A stretch of DNA of 8,276 nucleotides from Nitrospina sp. GTDB taxonomy: Bacteria; Nitrospinota; Nitrospinia; Nitrospinales; VA-1. The notes beneath the pieces were generated by a model that was given only the letters and a program-made list of their open reading frames with translations, searched no databases and was not told the DNA's origin. Location of the stretch: the NCBI GenBank assembly GCA_002697825.1, contig NZYH01000030.1, forward strand, positions 31,230 through 39,505, read 5' to 3'. Positions 1 through 5,691 of this stretch are shown here, piece after piece (the stretch's first letter is position 1; every line of letters starts with the position of its first letter). The position numbers and the translations under genes were made by a program.

Positions 1-26
1 AAACCTATTGAAAAATAAGGTTTTTT
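1..26 (+). terminator. Probable Rho-independent terminator of an upstream gene
   Basis: AAACCTATT (1-9) pairs with AAT-A-AGGTTT (14-23), with a single bulged A at 17 and a GAAA loop (10-13). A run of six T (21-26) follows, the first three of which are in the stem. This is the shape of an intrinsic terminator read on the + strand, ending a gene that lies before the window. The stem holds only two G-C pairs and may extend beyond the left edge. Confidence 0.5.
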
Positions 27-60
27 GAATGGATATTATATGTGTTAAATCGCTTCCTTC

Positions 61-73
61 ATCTTAATAAGAT
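61..73. repeat. Short palindrome upstream of parC
   Basis: ATCTTA-A-TAAGAT is a perfect 13-bp inverted repeat about 70 bp before the parC start. It sits between two direct copies of ATCGCT, at 49-54 and 72-77 (the second copy overlaps the right end of the palindrome). It could be a regulatory site for parC-parE, but no partner is known. I saw no convincing + strand promoter between 27 and 141: TTGAAT at 25-30 with TTAAAT at 45-50 has only a 14-nt spacer. Confidence 0.25.
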
Positions 74-141
74 CGCTATTCCAAAACGTCAAGCCTAAAA
101 GTCTTTTTTTCAAAACAAATAATCATTTAATTTAAGAAATA

Positions 142-2388
142 ATGAGGCCAGAAAAAGCATCAGAATTGCAAGAGGAACTCGAAAATAGGTTTCTTACTTA
201 TGCACTTTCAACTATTGTATCGCGCTCTCTCCCCGATGTGCGTGATGGTCTAAAGCCTATACATCGTAGAATTTTGTTTGCAATGGAGAGCATGGGAATG
301 CATGCAGCGAGCAAACATGTTAAATCCGCAAAAATTATTGGCGAAGTTTTGGGTAAATATCATCCGCATGGAGATTCCTCCACTTACGAATCCATGGTAA
401 GAATGGCGCAAGATTTTTCAATGAGATATCCGTTGGTTGACGGGAAGGGAAACTTTGGATCGATGGACGGAGATTCTCCTGCCGCATATCGTTATACGGA
501 AGGACGACTAACAGCTATTACTGCTTTCCTTCTTAGTGATATTAAAAAAAACACAGTGGATTTTCTGGCCAACTACGATAACACCCTGAAGGAACCGGTT
601 GTATTACCATCCCGCATTCCCAATTTGTTGATTAATGGATCTTCAGGGATTGCAGTAGGCATGGCCTGTTCTTTTCCTAGTCATAATTTACACGAGGTGT
701 TTTCAGCTCTGATCTCAATGATAGATGTGCCTAAACAAACAGTCACTTCATTGATGAAACATATCAAAGGACCAGACTTTCCAACTGAAGGAATTATCCT
801 AAATAGCAAAACCGAACTTCGAAAAGCATATGAGACAGGTTCAGGGGCCGTGAAAATTCGTGGTGAATGGAAAATTGAAAATCTTCCTCGAGGCAAAAAA
901 CAAATTATTATCAATTCCATTCCTTATGCAATCAACAAATCAAGATTGATCGAAAAAATTGCTGAAATAATTATAGCTAAAAAATTATCACCCCTTACGG
1001 ATATTCGTGATGAAAGTGATGAAAAAGTTCGTGTAGTTCTAGAAATTAAAAATACGGCAGATCCAAAAAAGTTAATGAGTTATCTATTTAAGCACACCGA
1101 TCTAGAATCAAGCTTTCAACTCAACTTCACTTGTCTAAAACCGAATGGGGAACCGGCACGCTTATCTTTAATTGAAATCTGTCGGGAGTTTCTGGATTTT
1201 CGTCAACAAGTTGTTATACGCAGATTAAAATTTGAACTAGCGCTACTCGAAAAACGACTGCACATTCTTTCTGGCTTTGTTGCCATATTCAATGACTTGG
1301 ACAAAGCCTTAAAATTGATTCGCTCTTCTAAATCAAGAAAGCAAGCTCACGAAAAAATTCAAAAACATTTTAAATTAGATGATGAGCAAACCAATGCTAT
1401 TCTCGAATTCCCACTTTATCGATTGGTCTCAATGGAAATGGAAAAAATTATTTCCGAACAAGAGGAAAAATTAAAGGACAAAAAGAAAATTGTATCTATC
1501 CTTAAGTCACCTAAAAAGATTTGGGGGGAAGTTCGCAAAGAGCTTGAGGAAATTGACAAAAAATATGGTGACAAGAGAAAAACTAAATTTGGTTCCAGTG
1601 AAAATATTGAATTCAACGCAGAAGATTTTATTGAACATGAAGATATTCATTTAGTGCTTAGTCAAAATGGGTGGTTAAGAAAATTAAAAACGCTTAATGA
1701 TCCCTCTTCCCTGAAATTTAAAGAGAATGATCAGCTTTTATGCATAACACCATGCAATACTAAAGACTTGCTTGGTATTTTTACCTCAAAAGGAATTGTT
1801 TACGTTACCAAAGCTTACAGTTTACCTTATACAAGAAGCGGATTTGGAGAACCAATACAAAGTATTTTTAAATTCACAGATGGAGAAAAAGTAATAGGCA
1901 TGGTTGGTTTATCTGCAAATGCGAAACAGGATCAGAACCATACTCAAAGCTCTCTGAATTTTGGTAATGAAACTGAATATATGGTTGCCAGTGCAAACGG
2001 TTTTGGTTTCCGTTTTCCTATTTCCAATTTGGGGGAAACTACTCGGTCCGGCAGGAAAATTATGAATCTTAAAAATGACGATAGAATGATAGGGATTGCT
2101 CCAGTCACCCAAGATTATTTATTTCTAGCTACTGCCCAGGGTAAAGCTGTTGTCATAGCTACAGCACAAATAACCCAGTTAATCGGCTCTGGTAAAGGTG
2201 TCATTTTAATGAAGCCTGGAGATAGCTATTTGATAGGGTTTAAATTTGTCAGCATTAAAGAAAAAATCAATATAAGTTTTGATTCAGGTAAAGACAAAGA
2301 GATTACGGTTAAAAGTGTCAGGCTTTGCAAACGGGGTAGTCAGGGTGTCATTATTTCAAAACGAAAAACAATCACTAAAATCATATAA
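142..2388 (+). CDS. parC: DNA topoisomerase IV subunit A (ParC; GyrA/ParC family)
   Basis: This is the breakage-reunion subunit of a type IIA topoisomerase. With ParE it passes one DNA duplex through a double-strand break to decatenate chromosomes and relax supercoils in the cytoplasm. Seen: the N-terminal winged-helix core with ALSTIVSRSLPDVRDGLKP (about 21-39), the quinolone-region motif HPHGDS (74-79) with Ser79 and Glu83 at the two usual resistance positions, catalytic Arg117-Tyr118 in AAYRYTE, and the intercalating-Ile motif GSSGIAVGMA (Ile170). A long helical tower follows at about 350-480, then a beta-pinwheel C-terminal domain from about 495 to 748. No GyrA box (Q-R/K-R-G-G-R/K-G) is visible; the nearest match is RSGRK at 635-639. 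That favours ParC over GyrA, as does the 748-residue length. The start is fixed by an in-frame TAA at 133-135 just before the ATG. No clear Shine-Dalgarno precedes it. The parE start lies 5 nt downstream. Family assignment is certain; ParC versus GyrA rests on the C-terminal domain. Confidence 0.93.
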   Translation: MRPEKASELQEELENRFLTYALSTIVSRSLPDVRDGLKPIHRRILFAMESMGMHAASKHVKSAKIIGEVLGKYHPHGDSSTYESMVRMAQDFSMRYPLVDGKGNFGSMDGDSPAAYRYTEGRLTAITAFLLSDIKKNTVDFLANYDNTLKEPVVLPSRIPNLLINGSSGIAVGMACSFPSHNLHEVFSALISMIDVPKQTVTSLMKHIKGPDFPTEGIILNSKTELRKAYETGSGAVKIRGEWKIENLPRGKKQIIINSIPYAINKSRLIEKIAEIIIAKKLSPLTDIRDESDEKVRVVLEIKNTADPKKLMSYLFKHTDLESSFQLNFTCLKPNGEPARLSLIEICREFLDFRQQVVIRRLKFELALLEKRLHILSGFVAIFNDLDKALKLIRSSKSRKQAHEKIQKHFKLDDEQTNAILEFPLYRLVSMEMEKIISEQEEKLKDKKKIVSILKSPKKIWGEVRKELEEIDKKYGDKRKTKFGSSENIEFNAEDFIEHEDIHLVLSQNGWLRKLKTLNDPSSLKFKENDQLLCITPCNTKDLLGIFTSKGIVYVTKAYSLPYTRSGFGEPIQSIFKFTDGEKVIGMVGLSANAKQDQNHTQSSLNFGNETEYMVASANGFGFRFPISNLGETTRSGRKIMNLKNDDRMIGIAPVTQDYLFLATAQGKAVVIATAQITQLIGSGKGVILMKPGDSYLIGFKFVSIKEKINISFDSGKDKEITVKSVRLCKRGSQGVIISKRKTITKII

Positions 2389-2393
2389 GTAAT

Positions 2394-4283
2394 ATGGCTA
2401 AATATAATTCTAAGGATATCCAGGTTTTGGAAGGTCTTGAGCCTGTTCGTAAAAGGCCGGGGATGTACATCGGGTCAACCTCTTCTACCGGATTGCACCA
2501 TCTTCTATGGGAAATTCTAGATAATAGCGTTGATGAAGCCCTTAATGGATACTGCAATAGTATTGAAATCTCATTAGATTCTAATCAAGGTATTACTATT
2601 AAAGATAATGGCAGAGGAATTCCTATAGATTTATTCAGGAAAACAAAAAAAAGTGCGATGGAAGTTCTATTTACGACCCTTCATTCTGGCGGTAAATTTG
2701 ACCAAGATAACTATAAGGTGTCAGGAGGATTGCACGGTGTTGGTATGGCCGTAGTGTGCGCTCTATCAGATTCCATGAAGGCTACTTCTAGGAGAGATGG
2801 GTTTGAGTGGACTCAATCATATTCCCGTGGGAAACCTATCTCAAAACTTAAAAAAGGTAAAGCGACAAGAAATTATGGAACAACTGTATATTTTAAGCCG
2901 GATCCGAGTATATTTCCGAGAATTGAGTTTAATACGAAATTAATCATGGAACGTGCGGAATCCAAAGCTTTTTTAAATAAAGGATTAAAAATTACTTTTA
3001 CGGAAAATAAAAACAAACATATTTTTCATTATCCCGATGGTATTAAGGATTATATAAAAAAAATAATTGGCAAAAAGTCTACTTTAATGGAAAGCCCAAT
3101 TTACGTTGAGAAAGAAGATAAATCATTAAAACTGGAAACTGCATTTTTATGGACTCCGGATACCGATACGCAGGTTCTTTCATTTGCAAATTCGATCCGC
3201 ACTGTTGATGGTGGCACCCATGAGAATGGTTTTCGTAATGGCACAACAAAAGCTATGCGCGCTTACATTGAAAGAAGAAAACTTTTACCTAAAGAAGTTT
3301 CTTCCATCACCAGCGACGATGTTCGTGAAGGGTTAATTGCCATTATCAACTTATACCTTCAAGGAGAAGTCGAATTTCAAGGACAAACAAAGGGACGTTT
3401 AAATTCTGACATCACATCTCAGGTGGAGGTCGTTGTCAAACATTCCCTTGAACATTTTCTTAATGAAAATCAGACCTTGGGTGATACATTAGCCAACCGG
3501 ATCATTTTATCAGCTCAAGCAAGAATAGCCTCCCGTCAAGCTAAAGAATCCGTGCAAAGAAAAACTAATATTTCCCATCGTTTAAATCTTCCGGGAAAAT
3601 TATCAGATTGTGCGACCACTAATAAAGACCAAGCCGAGTTATTTATATGCGAAGGTGATTCAGCAGGGGGGTCCAGTAAACAGGCCAGAGATCGGAAAAC
3701 TCAGGCGATTCTTCCCATTCGCGGTAAAATTCTCAATGTAGAAACTGCAACTTTGGCAAAGACCTTAGCTAATACAGAAATACAAAACCTAATTTCCGCT
3801 TGTGGTACCGGGATAATGAACAAATTCGATTATAGTAAATTGAGATACGGTAAAATTATTATCATGACTGATGCGGATGTAGATGGTGCGCATATTTGCA
3901 CTTTATTACTTACTTTTTTCTATAAATACATGCCAGAAATAATAGAAAAAGGTCATCTTTTTATTGCTCAGCCACCCCTTTACCGTATCGATGTCGGAAA
4001 GAAACTGTTTTACGCTGTTACCGAAAAAGAAAAAGACAAAATTTTAAATGAACTTAATGGAAGCCAATACGAAATTGGACGTTTTAAAGGCCTAGGGGAA
4101 ATGCCGGCTTCTGACTTAAGAGAAACAACTATGCATAAAAATTCTCGATCATTGATTCGAGTCACTTTGAGTGATGCTGAAAAAACCAGTGAAACCGTCT
4201 CTCACCTAATGGGGAAAAATGCTGAAACGCGTTACAAGTTTATTAAAGAAAAAGCTGTATTCGCACAAGATCTGGATATCTAA
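2394..4283 (+). CDS. parE: DNA topoisomerase IV subunit B (ParE; GyrB/ParE family)
   Basis: This is the ATPase subunit of the type IIA topoisomerase, partner of the ParC just upstream. ATP binding closes the N-gate and drives strand passage. Seen: the GHKL ATPase fold with catalytic Glu40 and Mg-binding Asn44 in EILDNSVDEA, Asp71 in DNGRGIP (71-77) and the lid motif GGLHGVG (111-117). The transducer-domain QTK loop follows (Gln331-Thr332-Lys333). The TOPRIM domain has EGDSAGG (420-426) and the metal-binding acidic triad DADVD (493-497). KGLGEM (565-570) and a conserved tail with LMGKNAETRYKFI complete the protein. At 629 residues it lacks the large TOPRIM insert of gammaproteobacterial GyrB, and all key residues are present. 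The ATG is 5 nt after the parC stop and has no evident Shine-Dalgarno, so translation is probably coupled to parC. Assignment to ParE rather than GyrB is inferred from the pairing and from a partner lacking a GyrA box. Confidence 0.93.
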   Translation: MAKYNSKDIQVLEGLEPVRKRPGMYIGSTSSTGLHHLLWEILDNSVDEALNGYCNSIEISLDSNQGITIKDNGRGIPIDLFRKTKKSAMEVLFTTLHSGGKFDQDNYKVSGGLHGVGMAVVCALSDSMKATSRRDGFEWTQSYSRGKPISKLKKGKATRNYGTTVYFKPDPSIFPRIEFNTKLIMERAESKAFLNKGLKITFTENKNKHIFHYPDGIKDYIKKIIGKKSTLMESPIYVEKEDKSLKLETAFLWTPDTDTQVLSFANSIRTVDGGTHENGFRNGTTKAMRAYIERRKLLPKEVSSITSDDVREGLIAIINLYLQGEVEFQGQTKGRLNSDITSQVEVVVKHSLEHFLNENQTLGDTLANRIILSAQARIASRQAKESVQRKTNISHRLNLPGKLSDCATTNKDQAELFICEGDSAGGSSKQARDRKTQAILPIRGKILNVETATLAKTLANTEIQNLISACGTGIMNKFDYSKLRYGKIIIMTDADVDGAHICTLLLTFFYKYMPEIIEKGHLFIAQPPLYRIDVGKKLFYAVTEKEKDKILNELNGSQYEIGRFKGLGEMPASDLRETTMHKNSRSLIRVTLSDAEKTSETVSHLMGKNAETRYKFIKEKAVFAQDLDI

Positions 4284-4291
4284 CCTACTCC

Positions 4292-4338
4292 TAAATCTCC
4301 CTCCAAGATTTACCCAATCGAATAGATTTAATTCTATT
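4292..4338. terminator. Weak hairpins in the convergent parE/trmFO gap
   Basis: Two A/T-rich inverted repeats lie between the convergent stop codons. TAAATCT (4292-4298) pairs with AGATTTA (4306-4312) across a 7-nt loop. AATAGA (4321-4326) pairs with TCTATT (4333-4338) across 6 nt. AGATTTA recurs at 4324-4330, so the first arm could pair with either copy. Neither hairpin is GC-rich or followed by a clean T run in either direction, so a terminator role is a positional inference. Confidence 0.25.
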
Positions 4339-4351
4339 TATGTTTGTAAAA

Positions 4352-5683
4352 TTAAGCAGCAGAACCTATACAATCATTTAATTCATCTCGCCAACTTTTA
4401 ATTTGATCTAAAGCGTTTAATGCAATTTTTTGATTTCTTTCCTGTTTATTCTTTATTTTCATTTCCTGCGTCCAGAATAGGCCGAAATTGATATTCATAG
4501 GCTGAAAATTTTTTTTACTGGATGTCGTTAAATAATTTATCAAAGCCCCAAGAGCAGTACCTTTAGGCGGTGCCTTATAATCACTTTGAGTTATTTTTGC
4601 CACAGCACTCAAACTGGCCAACAAACCCATGCTTGCAGATTCCACATAGCCTTCAACTCCAGTAATTTGACCGGCAAAGTAAGTTTCAGGTCTGGATTTA
4701 AGTTCTAGCTCATTATTTAATAATTCGGGTGTATTAATGAAAGTATTTCTATGAATAGCGCCCATTCTAAAAAATTCGGCTTTTTCAAGGCCGGGAATCA
4801 TGCGCACAATTCTTTTTTGTTCTGGATAAGTCAATTTGGTCTGAAACCCTACCAGATTAAAGGCAGAGCTTTCTTTATTTTCTTTTCGGAGTTGTACAAC
4901 TGCAAATGCTGTTCTTCCTGTTCTAGGATCAGCTAAACCTATTGGTTTTAGAGGTCCAAAGGCAAGGGTCTTAGGTCCACGCTCTGCGAGCACTTCTATA
5001 GGCATGCAACCTTCAAAGTAAACGGGTTTTTCAAAAGATGCCATAGGAACTTTTTCTGCATTATTTAGTTCTCGAATAAATTCGTAATATTGTCTTTCAT
5101 CCATGGGGCAATTTAAATAATCAGCCCCACCCTTTCCATAACGCGAAGCAAAAAAAGCTATATCATAATTTATGGAATTAGCGTCGATAATAGGAGATAG
5201 AGCATCGTAAAAATATAGGTATTCCTGACCAATTAATCGAGAAATTTCAAGAGATAATTTTGGAGAAGTTAAGGGGCCTGTTGCAATGATAACAGGACCT
5301 TTCTCGGGAATTTGTATTATTTCCTGTCTTTTTAAAGTAATAAGCGGATGATTAGAAATCCTTTTAGTTATTTCTTTTGCAAATAAATCGCGGTCTACCG
5401 CTAGAGCTGAGCCTGCAGGTACAGAGTGACTGTCCCCTGCTGAAATCACGAGAGAATTTAAGTTTCGAAGCTCCTCTTTAAGGATATACGGGGCTGAATG
5501 AGGAAGATTATTACCTAAGGAATTGCTACAAACCAACTCAGCGCAGCTGTCAGTTTTATGTGCAGCTGTACTGGTGATGGAGCGCATTTCATATAACGTA
5601 ACGGGGATGCCTCTTTCGGCTGCTTGCCATGCAGCTTCAGAACCCGCTAAACCTGCACCAATAATGGTAAGAAAATCATTCAC
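4352..5683 (-). CDS. trmFO: Methylenetetrahydrofolate--tRNA-(uracil-5-)-methyltransferase TrmFO
   Basis: This FAD- and folate-dependent enzyme makes 5-methyluridine at position 54 (T-loop) of tRNAs. It uses 5,10-methylenetetrahydrofolate as carbon donor and NAD(P)H as reductant, in the cytoplasm. Seen: an N-terminal Rossmann FAD motif GAGLAG (9-14) with SEAAWQ, then TDSCAELVCSNSL with Cys52, and FEGCMPIEVLAERG with Cys226. These correspond to the two functionally important cysteines known in the Bacillus subtilis enzyme. The conserved GQITGVEGY (338-346) and the C-terminal GTALGALINYLTTS...FQPMN (375-397) are also present. The 443-residue length is normal for the family. The start is GTG at 5683: it puts the FAD motif eight residues in as expected, no ATG lies in frame nearby upstream, and the next Met (33) would delete the motif. 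It lies 8 nt behind topA without its own Shine-Dalgarno, so operon expression and possibly coupled translation are likely. Confidence 0.95.
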   Translation of the reverse strand: MNDFLTIIGAGLAGSEAAWQAAERGIPVTLYEMRSITSTAAHKTDSCAELVCSNSLGNNLPHSAPYILKEELRNLNSLVISAGDSHSVPAGSALAVDRDLFAKEITKRISNHPLITLKRQEIIQIPEKGPVIIATGPLTSPKLSLEISRLIGQEYLYFYDALSPIIDANSINYDIAFFASRYGKGGADYLNCPMDERQYYEFIRELNNAEKVPMASFEKPVYFEGCMPIEVLAERGPKTLAFGPLKPIGLADPRTGRTAFAVVQLRKENKESSAFNLVGFQTKLTYPEQKRIVRMIPGLEKAEFFRMGAIHRNTFINTPELLNNELELKSRPETYFAGQITGVEGYVESASMGLLASLSAVAKITQSDYKAPPKGTALGALINYLTTSSKKNFQPMNINFGLFWTQEMKIKNKQERNQKIALNALDQIKSWRDELNDCIGSAA

Positions 5684-5691
5684 AGAATATT

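Noticed and set aside
97..115. AAAAG-T-CTTTT and T7 run before parC as a terminator or attenuator
   Set aside because: The one-base loop cannot form a hairpin, and no GC-containing stem precedes the T run.
681..2112. Three - strand ORFs (681-920, 1416-1616, 1909-2112) inside parC
   Set aside because: They are antisense shadows of a fully conserved parC frame with no initiation signals or family resemblance.
4219..4401. + strand ORF of 60 codons spanning the parE end and the trmFO end
   Set aside because: It overlaps both genes at conserved C-termini, has no start signal and has a low-complexity composition.
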